64,000 bases of DNA. It comes from Anisakis pegreffii. Its lineage: Eukaryota > Nematoda > Chromadorea > Rhabditida > Anisakidae. A program made the translations under genes and the position numbers. Below are positions 26,387 to 38,500 of the stretch, piece after piece. The notes under the pieces were generated by a model. That model was not told where the DNA came from and did not search any database. It worked only from the letters and a program-made list of their open reading frames with translations. The stretch lies in the NCBI GenBank assembly GCA_035041965.1, contig JAPYMA010000650.1, positions 1 to 64,000 of the forward strand, in the 5' to 3' direction. Numbering within the stretch: the stretch's first letter is position 1; each line of letters starts with the position of its first letter.

Positions 26387-27991
26387 ATGGTCCTGTGTCG
26401 TAATGATCATGAATATTTATTGAAATTTTTGTTGGTTGGTGATTCGGACGTTGGTAAAAATGAGATAACCGATCTGCTGTCATCATCATCTAACACTACC
26501 GCAACAGACCGTGGTGTTAATAAGAAATTGCCAACTACAAGGGAATCTGCTGTTTCTTCAGCATTCTTTACACGTTCGTTATTTATTGCTTTTTACTGTG
26601 ATTGATACGTTGTGGCGATCGGCTAATGCCGTGTCTTGGTTGAATGCTTTGCATGATTTCAGCCGTTGGCACGTCTTCGAAAACTACAACAATTCTGCTC
26701 GAAGGAAGACGAGTTCGATTGCAGCTATGGTCAGCATTACTTATCACTCCTTGATTATGTATAATTGTTGTTGTTTATTTTATCGATTGATGTTCGCTTG
26801 AGGGATACGTCTGGGCAAGGCCGTTTCTCGACAATAATCCGATCATATTCGCGTGGTGCACAGGGTATCTTATTGGTTTATGATATCACCAATCGTTGGT
26901 CTTTCGACGGAATTCGTAGATGGCTCGCTGAAATTGATGAGGTGACGTGATACCATTCGTCTTTACGTTTATGAAAATCTCATTTATCTTGCAGTATGCA
27001 CCTGGAATACCAAGGATTCTAGTGGGAAATCGACTGCATTTAGAGTTCAATCGAGCTGTTTCGCGTGCCGAAGCTGAAACGTTTGCTCACAAACGAAATA
27101 TGCAATATTTTGAGGTCAATTTGAAGCTCTTTCGCTATATCGTCTTACTGATTTATTTTTTTGAAAGTTATGTCGTTATATTCACTTTTGAAGAAACAGG
27201 GAAACGTTTTTCAGATTTCGACCCTTGTTTATTTTAATGTTCATGAAAGTTTAACGGAGCTAGCACGATTGGTCATTCAGCGAAACGGTATGCATTGGTT
27301 ATGGAGGACAAATCAAGGTGAAACGTCGTGGCAGTTTTCAAAAATATTGTCAATGCACTCCAGTTCATTCATCGTTTTTTTTTGAGTTCATCCAGTTTCG
27401 TGCAGAAGTTCCAGTGAACATAGACGATCCTTGAGGGGAAATTATTACTCTATTCCTTTTTAAAAAATGTTTTTCGTGCCAAAACTCTCAAATTTTCGTT
27501 CGCTTCTTTTCAGTATCAAACTTACAAGACCTGTGCTGTCGTGCCGTTGTGGCTTGCGTAAAAAATATACACGCTATTGAGCGTTTACCTCTACCAGCAT
27601 TTCTTAAATTCAAGGTTTACTTCTCATTCATTTACTCATTTATTTGTTTGGTGTTTTTTTAACGGTTGCGAAATTTCACGACTCTCTCTTGCATGTGAAA
27701 ACAATTTGTGATTTTCTTCATTTCGTGCAGGTGCGTTCGTTTGCTCAAGGTGCAGAAGTGTGTATGGGCTCGCTACAAAGAAGGCATCATACTCATCATG
27801 GTAATCAGAGTGCCCATAATAATAATAATAGTAACAATAGTGTAGTGACGACGAATCCAACTAAAAATAATCATTATTATCATGCAGTTCTATCTGATGT
27901 TACACCTCGGCCAATTGCACGTTTCGTGCAAGCTTCTGCCGATATCAACAGACGACGTTTATTGCGTAGTGGGAACTGTAAATTAATGTAA
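26387..27991 (+). CDS. RAB40: Rab40-like SOCS-box small GTPase, 7 exons
   Basis: Rab40 proteins recruit Elongin B/C and Cullin 5 through a SOCS box to form a membrane-associated ubiquitin ligase. Exons: 26387-26573, 26663-26729, 26803-26941, 26995-27114, 27215-27317, 27514-27614, 27731-27991; 325 aa. The order is a P-loop GDSDVGKN (~17-24), [51 protein letters not shown]-like SLTELARL, then the SOCS box [11 protein letters not shown]...LPLP (~207-239) and an N/H-rich tail. It ends in CKLM, a CAAX prenylation motif, as Rab40 does (not the usual double-Cys of Rabs). The P-loop lacks the usual Ser/Thr after GK (Asn here; Gly in human Rab40). Convergent with the downstream tetraspanin. Confidence 0.92.
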
Positions 27992-28926
27992 TGGTAAATT
28001 TTATATATTTGCATTATTATTATTAGTATTATCATTATTAGTATTATCATTACTATTACCGTTATCATTAAAATCGATTGGTAATCTTACGGATCATGAA
28101 TAAATGCCTCTTTACAACCAAATTCGCTCAGACTTGTTCGGCTAATGGAATTTTACGTTCAAGAAGGGTCAAGAAGTGAATTTTCTTAATATCCTCATTC
28201 ACATATTCGGATGATCGGCTGAAAATTGAATTAGATGGTTGTTGTTTCTGATTAGTTTGTGTGTGTTCTCACATTCCTTTTCTTTTCATTTTGTCTTTTC
28301 ATTCATATTATACTTATCATTGATGTTAAAAAGTGTTATTATCGGTATTATTTGTGTAATTACCGTTGTTTTCTTTGATATTATTATGGTCATCGTTTGT
28401 TGGTCGTTTAAACGATTAGCATTTCTTTTATCGGTTGATTTTCATGTGTAAATTTCAATGATTTTGATTGTTTCTGTCAGTATTGTTTCTGTTCTAGCAG
28501 AGAGGTATTGAAAAACTAATGAATTTCCGCTGACATATAGTTTCCGAATTGTTATTGTTGTTTTTTTGAAGTCATATTTCTAATTTGAATCTTTCTTTTC
28601 TTTAGCAAAAGTACGATCTCGTCTTCTTTAGTAACATTAACATGCGAAATTTTCTCTCTTTTACAGTGTATTTTTTTCAGTTGTTTACTATTATTATATT
28701 AATTATTACTGTTTATTATTACTACTATTCATGTTATTCTTAGTTATATTCATTTATATTTTGGTTTGTGTCAATTTGCACTGAGTTACAAACTTTCACT
28801 CGTCTATGAGATATACATCAGATCACAACAAATATACATACACATTTTTACAAAATTCATGCCATGGCATATAGAATAGAACACAAGAAGAGCATGAATT
28901 GGATCAGCGAGTCAACCACACACATA
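27992..28926. other. Convergent intergenic region, RAB40 to tetraspanin
   Basis: AT-rich shared 3' region. A poly(A) signal AATAAA for RAB40 lies at 28099-28104. The frame at 28239-28451 is hydrophobic low-complexity sequence with no support as a gene. Confidence 0.6.
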
Positions 28927-31900
28927 TTATGATGTATTGCTGGTAATTTGACTATAACCTGCAGAAGTTGGCTTTGTTGCTGACGGAGGTAATAATATTA
29001 ATGAAGAGGATCGTGTCAGCGAAGGTGCTTGGCGGAACAGAGTTATCGCTAAACAGATACCGATCATCTAGAAATAAGCATATATTCACTATTGGAAAGA
29101 AAGATGAAGTAATGCGATTCCATGTAAAGAGATAATCAGGTTCGAACTAGTGCATCACCAAGTCTCTTCTTCACTTACCCAGCCAGTCATGTAAGTTCCA
29201 TTTGGATGCGCTTCTGTTATTTCCTTTAATTATTTAATAATTAATGTCGACTAACCTGAAAAACTGCAAGGGCAAACGCGACACTTGCAAAAATTGTCGT
29301 TTGGACGTTTAACCACTGGTGAAGTTTTTCGTGACATCCCTTAAATTATTAAATTGTTGTTAATGTTATCGATTGTCATTTAAATTGGCCGTAATGAATT
29401 TGAAAAATTAGTATTCATTTTAAGGAAAGCGATGCGGTTATTATGCGCTCACCACAACGGCGTGAATTTTTAGAAGAGACGCATGCAAACAACAATCGAC
29501 GATAATGAAGGATTAGTAGCAGCAGCATCAGTTTAAAAATTAGTATAAATATTGCGTGAATTCTAATAAAGTGAATATCATGCCTGAATATTTACGGAAT
29601 GATTGAATGCGAATGAGTAATAGTGATAGGTTGTACACATGGGATCGACTGGTTGAATATGATTTGAACGTGCATTCTGTGATTGCTTACAGCAAGAGGC
29701 CGGCACGAAGGAGCGTGTCCCTCGGAGGGTATTTGTTTTGAACCAATATGAGTCGGCGTAGTCTTTTGGACCTGAGCTTCCACAACATTGCTGCTACAAA
29801 ACATCATTATCCATATTACAGCACCACTACAATCAGCACATTAAAAGCCTACCCGGGTGTGTCTGATCAGTTGATAATTAAACGAATGGACGAGAAAATA
29901 ACTTATGAACAGAAGGACGGACTGTCATATTATGAAAGCACGATCAATATTATTAGTTGAATGAGAGAATAGATATTTGAAGATTGGCATCATAATGTTT
30001 GTTAAAGATATTAGCACAATGAACATGAAGTGATTAGCGGCGAAATGAACGTATAAATGTCAAGATCAAACGTATTACCAAAATGTTAAGTGTACACACA
30101 CATACATCAAGAACCGTTCTTATGGCTGCCACTTTGTAACGGAAAAATTTACCATAAGACTTATACCGAACTTTTCTCGTTCTAGATGACCTTGACCAAC
30201 CAAATAGACTACGGTGGAGAATTCTTCTTACGAAATTGCTTCGTGAAGGATGATCGATTTTCTGCATTTTCATTTTCGTCAAAAAATTTTTATCTCGGTA
30301 AGAATGACCGCAGCCGAGACTACCAACTCTTTCAGAAACCTCATATGGTTGAAGGAGGAATTCATTGATTGGCATTTAGTTGTTGTTTGTATTTGTGATC
30401 TGAGTTTTCCTTTTATATGTTTCTTTCTTTTACACTTCTTGCATGCAGCAGCAGCACATCATAATCATTCATCGAGCGTGCAGTCTAAACGATCGGCAGG
30501 CAGTTCACTTGCATGGAACACGCACCACTTGGTATCGCCACCACTTTGTGGCCTGAGGTTGTTGACATCTGGCCATACTTCGTGCAACCGGATTGACTGG
30601 TGTAGCACCCGACAACTGTACACAACATGTCACTGGTACTGAGCTGAAAAGCGCCGCATAAGCCCGTTCCTCGGAAAAATCCGGGAAATCTGCTGCAACT
30701 GCAGAGTTGCTTAACAAACTATTGCCCAGACTAGCGGCGCTCGTCTTTTTCCAACGACTTCCCTCCCAATTCGTCGCATTTTTTGACCCGCAACATTCTT
30801 CCTGAAAGCTCAGTTCAATTTGCTACGTTAATATTATGGAATAGTTAGTTGAGTTAGTCAAATTTAATTCATTTTATTAGAGCATGAGTTATATATGTTG
30901 AGAATCGTTTGTTTGAGATGAAAATAGACGAACAACGAGAAATTGATCGGTAAGAGTGATTATTTTTGGTAGTGAATTGATGGAGAAGAGCGAATGACTA
31001 ACGTAGAACTGAAGTCGGTCGATCAGTTGTGTGATGCGGTTGTTTCGTGGATTATTTAAACGTATACCATATTCATCTCGCATCATTCTCACTAGTTTTA
31101 CATCGAAATTACTCACCAAAAACTGCAATTTATGATTTCGTTCCATCTGTTGCATTTCCTTCAGGCTTAAATTCGTAGACAGTGCATTGCCATAAATACT
31201 GGACAAGACAACAATAAACAAGACGACATCCAAAGAAACCATCATCAGTACAATCAAAATTATAACGCACACAAAAAAAACAAGCAGTTATTCAGTAATA
31301 ATAATATCGATCGTGCTCCAGTCCAAAGACATCATCAAAATCTCTCTGAACGAAAAGTAACGAAGAGTTGGGAATCCCGACTGATATTTATTGTTGACAC
31401 ACGCGAAGTGAGTGAATGAATGAAAGCACCAAAAAATAAAAAAATAAAAGTTTAATGAATAAAACATTACGTAATACTGAATTGCATCAATCAATGGTGT
31501 TACCCAGTAGAGTCGCTCGTAGCGTGAATGTGTCAAATTTCTCACATAAATACTCATCCAGTCATCATCAAACTATTAATTGCATTGTATAAGTAATATT
31601 TTAAAAATACTTGTTATTTAATGATGATTAATGATTATATGCAAACATACACATACTTTGATTAATGAACGTCATTAGTGTATTACGATATGCGAAAGCG
31701 CATAAACAGTGATTGAAATAAATACCGTGAGCAAGTAAAGCAGTCACAAATTTGAAACGTTTTCATTTATTCATTTTTCCAATTGACTTATGCCATACTC
31801 TGAACAAGCTGAATGAAACGATTACGAGCTGAGCAGAACGTATACGAATAAGATATCTGATTCGGTGACAGTTTAATAATCCACCTACCTTGCTACGGTA

Positions 31901-32537
31901 TGATATGGCCAAAGCTCCAATCACGCATTCGGCACAAAAAATCAATGCCACGAAGATTACAAACTGCAATGAAAAATACGTGTTTAATTTGTGGGAATTC
32001 ATTTTCAAATTTAATTCTAATTGAATTTGTAATTCACTCCGTAAAATTATTCAACAACTCACTGCATTTTACCAAAAACTTACTGAATACTTACAGTGGT
32101 TAGCATGCAACGTGATTTTTTAATGGCTCCACAACATGCAATGAATCCGACCAGTAATATGGCAACGCCAACAATAATGCACATGTAAACGGCTGCTTTC
32201 AGCAGCGGTTCATCTTCGGAGAAATCTACCAAGTCAAGCACGTAACTACGGCGTGGATCGAGCAACGCCCAAAGCGCTAAGAAGATTAACGTGAAGCCGC
32301 TCATCTAAAAGATCAACAACAATGAGAAATAATGGGGGTACAATAGGTTAGGCCTGGCTAAGCCAGAGATGACTTCAATAATTGTGGTTTGAATTTATTC
32401 GTTCGATGACGATGATATTGATAAATTGACAGCCTACAGGCCATCTGAACATAGACTCATGCTATTCTTATTAGAAATAATAGCAATTATTATAAATAAA
32501 AGCAGTTATAATGATAATAAATTGTGCCAATAACGAC

Positions 32538-32576
<39 letters not shown>

Positions 32577-32714
32577 CCAAAAGCATTGAAAACGCTTAAA
32601 ACTTACCCAAAATAAAAGCGTATAAAATAACAAACAAATTTGTGACCATTGTGCACTACCACCTTGATCATACGTAGCACCATTGGTAGTTGAGTTCTTT
32701 TGTCTAGTCATCAT
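28927..32714 (-). CDS. Tetraspanin, 8 exons
   Basis: Four-pass membrane scaffold protein. Exons in transcript order: 32714-32607, 32304-32095, 31963-31889, 31122-31003 (or starting at 31158), 30801-30622, 29771-29691, 29339-29256, 29067-28927; every junction is phase 0 and the product is 332 aa. Visible landmarks: LLFYTLLFW + SGFTLIFLALWAL (TM1), IACCGAIKKSRCML (end of TM2), FVIFVALIFCAECVIGALAI (TM3), large extracellular loop with CCG (174-176), PVTCC (227-231), a further Cys, then GCHEKL (259-), and TM4 across the last two exons. The cytoplasmic tail is Ser/Pro-rich. The layout is like the CD151/TM4SF group with six loop cysteines; no orthologue assigned. Reading through the exon-5 donor adds about 38 codons and then a stop, a possible truncated isoform. 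Confidence 0.9.
32538..32572. repeat. (AAT)n microsatellite
   Basis: About 12 AAT units within intron 1 of the tetraspanin gene. Confidence 0.92.
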
Positions 32715-33551
32715 ATTACGATAATAATAATGATATTGTTATATTAATAACAATGTATAATAATTATTATCTAGTAACAGTAATGTAAATAACAACAGTA
32801 AATTACAATGAACTGTGAATAATAACAGATAATAACTGTTGAAGAATGCACAATAAAGAATAGGACGGACTGGTAATGAGGATGGATGGAGGATAACAAC
32901 AGGTAACGATATGAGATAGCTTACGGTAACCTCGGAGGTAAACCTTAGTAAGTAGTCTAGCCAGAGGCTTGGACTTAGACTGGACAGAGAGTTGATATGT
33001 TGATCGAGTGCGAGTTTTAAGCAACAGCAAACAATAATAGTCTGTCTGTTTAACGTTAAACGGTTAAATTGTTGTATCATTTATCGATTGGATTGTACTG
33101 ATGAATCTGTTGGCAGCTGCTAGCTAATAACAACTGCATCATGTCATATTTAATTAAATGTGTCGTTAAATTGCTAGAGCCCACTACTTCAGACGATGTC
33201 TTAAAAAGGATTCACTTCGTTCACCTTAATTGTTGATTGAAATAGGTAAAGAAATGAATGAAACATAGCTAACTGACATACGTAGCACGAATTTATATGA
33301 TGGATACGAGTTCGTTTATTTACTTTACTGTCGCTCACATTAGGTCATTCATGCATTACTCCACCGAAAGCTTTATGTAAACACTACACCTACGTTGCAT
33401 ACTATGCAACGACCAGAATTCATAACGAAAGCCTGTTTAACACATTCCGAAATGGTGACATTCGTAAGCTGAGGCGTTTTCACCTCACATCTTACAGTGC
33501 ACGAGCATAGATAGAAAAAGGGGCACATAAGTTTTGAAGTACTGTCTAAGA

Positions 33552-33660
33552 CAGTGGTTCTCATAGGGGTGAAATTACCCATCCTGGGTAATTTGGGGGT
33601 CTCGTGGAGGGTAACGGAGGGGGTCGGGAAATTGGTATTTCGTACAGTTGCTATGTTATA
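33552..33660. mobile_element. hAT-like element end
   Basis: Begins CAGTGGTTCTCATAGG, a typical hAT terminal sequence, preceded by GTCTAAGA, which fits the hAT target-site style. The first ~100 nt are similar to the reverse complement of 58419-58320 (shared GGGTAATTTGGGG core). No matching right end was found, so it is likely truncated. Confidence 0.45.
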
Positions 33661-33978
33661 ATAGCATGGTTAATTTGGGAGTCTCATGGTGGATGACATA
33701 TTCAATAATTTAGTTATATCTCCTCAACTAAGCAAAATCGCCTGAAAAAAAAATTTCTGAATTCAGAGATTCTGGTCGATCGACTGATGTGAAGAAATTG
33801 ATATGTTACTGGTCAAAACTGAGAGTACGGTAGGCTTGAATGTGGTAACCCCTATAGTATCAGAAAAATAGCTATATCTCCTCGTGCAGGGGGAATTTTC
33901 CGGCGAAGTTTTCGTTATTAGAATGCGGAGGTTCTGCTCGATCGAACAGTGTATATGTAAATGCGATAAGTTCATAGT

Positions 33979-34319
33979 AGCACTCTTCTTTCTCCTATTT
34001 TCTGAGTATCATTAGCTCATTCGGGTCTGAACAAAAGTCTGTTTAGTCACAAATGTTTCGTATGATCTTCAATACATTGGCTGACATCGTCTCTCTTCAA
34101 CATTGGGGACTTATTGAGAAAAACTAACATTTCGTGTTGTTTTGTTAGGATGAGACGCTACTGTGATGGTGTATTTTTCATTCGCATATCTAAACGCGGC
34201 TCGCTCATGGAAACACTCGTCTTTATCCTATTTTATGAGTATCTTTAGTTCGTTTAGGCCTGAACAAAAGTCAGAAATGTCTTGTAAGTGCTTCAATGTA
34301 TTGGCTGACATCGTCTCTC
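33979..34319. repeat. Diverged direct duplication, ~230-nt period
   Basis: 33979-34095 and 34212-34319 are similar over their length: both contain TGAACAAAAGTC and end with ATTGGCTGACATCGTCTCTC. Partial similarity continues after each copy (TAGGA-GA-G / GTATTT), suggesting an old tandem duplication of about 230 nt. Confidence 0.75.
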
Positions 34320-35010
34320 ATGAGCAATAAGAATTGATTGATCTTTTTGGTATGACAGAAAATGATTTGGCGTAGGACGACGGAGTATTTCTGAGATGCT
34401 TGAAAAGTAGAATGGGAATTTCAGACCTAATGCACCAGTCGCATCTCAGAACGCTCGATAGTTAGAATTTATTTCCATCCCTCCGGTGAATTTTTACTTA
34501 TTCATTAACCATCACTTTGGTGGAATGATTGCCTTTCCGTTCATCTCGAAGATAATTCCTCAAACGTTTATTGCATCTTCCTTCTTCATGAGTATTGAAC
34601 TTGTTATCAGATTTCATTCTTTATCGCTGAAAATTGTTTTTTTTCATTACTTTTCTTTTTTGATTACCGAGGTTCATATTGATTCTGCAATGGATAAATA
34701 AAGTTTAGAAAGTACTTGTTTCATTCCAGAAAATTAATTTCTTTCACGCCACTGAGGAGTTTCCGGACCGGTTTCCCTTTTACAAGATTCGTGTCATGCT
34801 GGCAATGGATATCTGCGTCAATCACTTTAACATTACCGCAATAATAACACTGAATGCAACAATAAATAAACGCATAAATGATTCAAATTAAGTAAAACAT
34901 TTGCACTATGGCCGCAAACAAAAGCTCACTCATACTAAAATAGTAACACATTGGCGAATATCATCACAAAAAGGAGTTGATTACAACAATGAAAGAAGCG
35001 AGTTAATTAG

Positions 35011-35536
35011 CTCATTCATGATCATAACCAAAAATTATATATAGAAAAAATTAACGACGTCCTTTATACACATAAATAATAAAGTTGATTAAGCGAGTTG
35101 GGAGTGACAACACAAGTACTGAAAAATGATAACAAATGTTTTGAAATGTGTGTTGTTGGATGCGATGAAGACGAAACGCGAATAGCTAATGTGCCGTTTG
35201 CCCATACATTCGACAATAATAATCGTAACAACAAGCTTAGCAGTTCCGGGATTGGTTAATACATGATTAAAGGCAAGATGAAATATAAATGATGTGGTAT
35301 AGATGTAAACGTGATATATGACGAGATATAGGCATGACAAAAATGCAAATAAATTCTCAGTATAATCATAAATAAGATAATTTATATGATAAACCATGGA
35401 CAAAACAACAACAAAGCACTCGTGGGATAGTCGTGAATAAGCCTATTCAAGACAACAAGGGCATTAACAATGGACAACGAAAGCAGATATTTTAGTAGCT
35501 CATTCATGATCATAACCAAATTATATAGAAAACTGA
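35011..35536. repeat. Direct repeat pair around a 450-nt spacer
   Basis: AGCTCATTCATGATCATAAC is present near 35008 and again near 35498, followed in both by CAAA..TTATATA..GAAAA. The copies are in the same orientation. The intervening DNA shows no gene. Confidence 0.7.
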
Positions 35537-35567
35537 ATATCATAATTTTGGTGCTCTACTGGGCACT

Positions 35568-38500
35568 TCAAACTGTGCGTTCTGTTCCCTCAGATAAACC
35601 ACCCAACGAACCAGACCGTTGACGATGCAATTGAATGAATACTCGTGTTGGCATATCAGGTATCAAATATGCGATTAGAGCCTTTACTGCCAGGACTACA
35701 TGCTAAAATTATGGATTACGAAATGACATTTCCTTTCGAACTTTGCACACCATGCATGAACAATGACAGTAATACTGATTGATAATAATGATACAAATAA
35801 TGTAGCAAATAATAACGAACAATATTTCTAGTAATAAATGCAATAATAATTGTGCTCCAAAAGCACAGCGAACATACCGCAAAAACGACAACAAAACCAA
35901 GTCGGAACGATAAAACGATCCACCACATATGTGTAACACCATATTTATCATCGCAGTCGGCCATTGGACGGAGTGTACAAGGAGGCTTTCGGTAACCACG
36001 AAACCTGAAACCCATTACGAAATTTCACCGATTCTGAGATGAAATTGACGACGTTCCTCATTCAATTAAGTAGTATCCAGTAGTGGGCAATATTATGTTT
36101 AGCAACAAAACGTATCTTCTAGCGCGTACTATTTTTTTTTCAGTGGCGTGTCATACTAGCACTGGCAATATTACACCGCAAATCGTTCCTGATTTGCTCA
36201 TTAGCACACGATCAATTGCTAACTGCAAAGTAATGATAATGCAACAACATACCAACAAGTTGTGACATTATGCCACTGTGACCAATCAGGTGCATGTAAA
36301 GAGCTTGACTCAAAAATTGATAACGTACTATTCACGTAACCATCCAAATTCGGATTTGTGTACAGATAAACCATTCGTGGAATAAAATCACTCGTAAACG
36401 CAATCACAAATGCCTTAAACAATATCATTTTTTCACAACCATTGGATGGATGACATGCAAGAATAATATTAACGAATAACGGTTAGAACAACTCATAAAA
36501 ATAACATTCGTTAAGACGGCCGCTTTGCTAAGTGTATCAATGATCGACAGCCATATTCCGGGATCTTTGGCTCGTTCGGGGATGGGCCGACGTGTTGCTA
36601 CAACAAACTTGTACGCATCCAAGCGTGCTTCTAGCACATTATTTATCAACGCAAATAATGGTGCTAACGGAAATGCCGTCACAAACAACGTCACAAAACC
36701 GAACTGAACCACTGCAAAAAATATGTTATATATTAGTTCTCGATATTTCCACTACATAGACCAAACAAAAGAATGAAACGTCAAACCAATATCGAGATAT
36801 TCGTCGAAAAGAAACTGCTCATAGGTTGGTGTGAGTGCAAAGTCCAACTCCCAACGTGGTGCTCGAAAGGCTGCTGAATTCATCTCATTCCTTCTTTTAC
36901 GACGTAAACGCTCGAATCGACGACTACGCGTTTCGGGAATCTTCAGCGTGAAGCCACGGAACAATGTTAGAATCACTCTTAAACCATAACAATAATCATA
37001 AATGCCAAATATTGATAGTTACGATAATGAATATAAAACATACGGATTGAAAAACTCCATAAACGCGTTGTAAGCAGTTTTACCAAACATAATCGTTGCA
37101 AGCAGAATGACCAGTTCGACCATACAACCCGCCGGATCACAATCCTCAGGTCTTATACCCAGTACGCGTCTTCCAGGTAATCCAGAGAAACTGAATTAAT
37201 CAATTGAAACTTCATTCATTTATTGGAAACGGAATTTATCATCAATTTTCAAAACGCAAGATATATTAGCAACACGAATAATGATAATGAAAAGGAAAGT
37301 CAATGAATGAAGAGAAATAAAAAGCTGCTCAATGACAGTATGGACGAACTTCCTCTTGAAGAAAGCCACATAAAATATCGATGAATAGTAATTGATGAAC
37401 TGGAACAAAAACACTTTCACCGTATAGCTCTTTTCGAATTCCGATTGCGTTCGTGGATATTCCCAGTCGGTCAACTTTAAGGCCAAAAAACTATAAAACT
37501 GTAAACAAACAAAAGAAGTTCTGCTTTCATTCATTAAGACATTGATAACAATAATAATAATCATAATAATAATAATAACAACAATAATAATAAATAATAA
37601 TATAATATAGCAGCAAATAATAATAACAATAATAATAAAATATAACAACAAATACAAATGGCAATAAGAATAACCTACATAACTCATAATCAGTATCACT
37701 ATCAAATTTAAGATCGCCGTTGTAACTGAGGTAAAAACGGCTGCAAACGGACGCATCATATCAACACGATAAAGCATTTGCATCAGCACTATTCGATACA
37801 CTATCGTTCCAATCACTGCACTCAGAATTAAGCATAGCTGAATTATACAAAACGGATTATTTATAATAAAAGAGGCGAACTGTAACAATCATAATAAATA
37901 ATCAAGTTAACGAATAACAACTAACAAAAAAAATAACGGTAACTCCAGATGCTAATATTGTAGGTAAACGTTTACGGAGTGGAATCTCCACTGGTTCACG
38001 ACGAAGTGTGCGAGGATCACGTACGTCGCTTGAACGAAGCGATTGCAACAGATAGGCAAGACGTATTCCTTCGTAAAAATTCAATATACAATAACGAATA
38101 ACACTAATATTAACAGTAACAATAATGAACAATAACAATGCGTTAACTGATCTCATGTGAACCAGTATCGAGTAGACCCAATCTCCACGCAACATCAGCA
38201 TTATAACGCTTCCAACCTTCCACGAATAATGTCGCCCCAACACTCATCAATATAGCAAATAATACGGTTGAAATGTTATCGAAAATGTAAGATAGCTGCA
38301 AATAATAACACTAACACTGATGTCTAATAATAATATTAGTAATCAGCAATGATAACAATGACAATACAATACACAAAATGATAACAAATGCAAAGAATTG
38401 AATGAACCTTCGAATAAAAACAACTTGAATTCAAACGTTTATAATCACACCACTTATCGCAACTTGGGCACATCACGATATCGTTGGCTAGACCGTTGCG

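Larger units (their letters stand above)
32715..35567. other. Intergenic, anoctamin to tetraspanin
   Basis: No supported gene. It contains the hAT-like end at 33552, the duplicated ~110-nt segment at 33979/34212, and a short direct repeat at 35011/35498. The minus frames at 32739-33080 and 33373-33582 do not look coding. Confidence 0.6.

Noticed and set aside
29748..29960. Plus-strand 70-codon frame
   Set aside because: Antisense to tetraspanin exon 6 and its flanking introns, with no support of its own.
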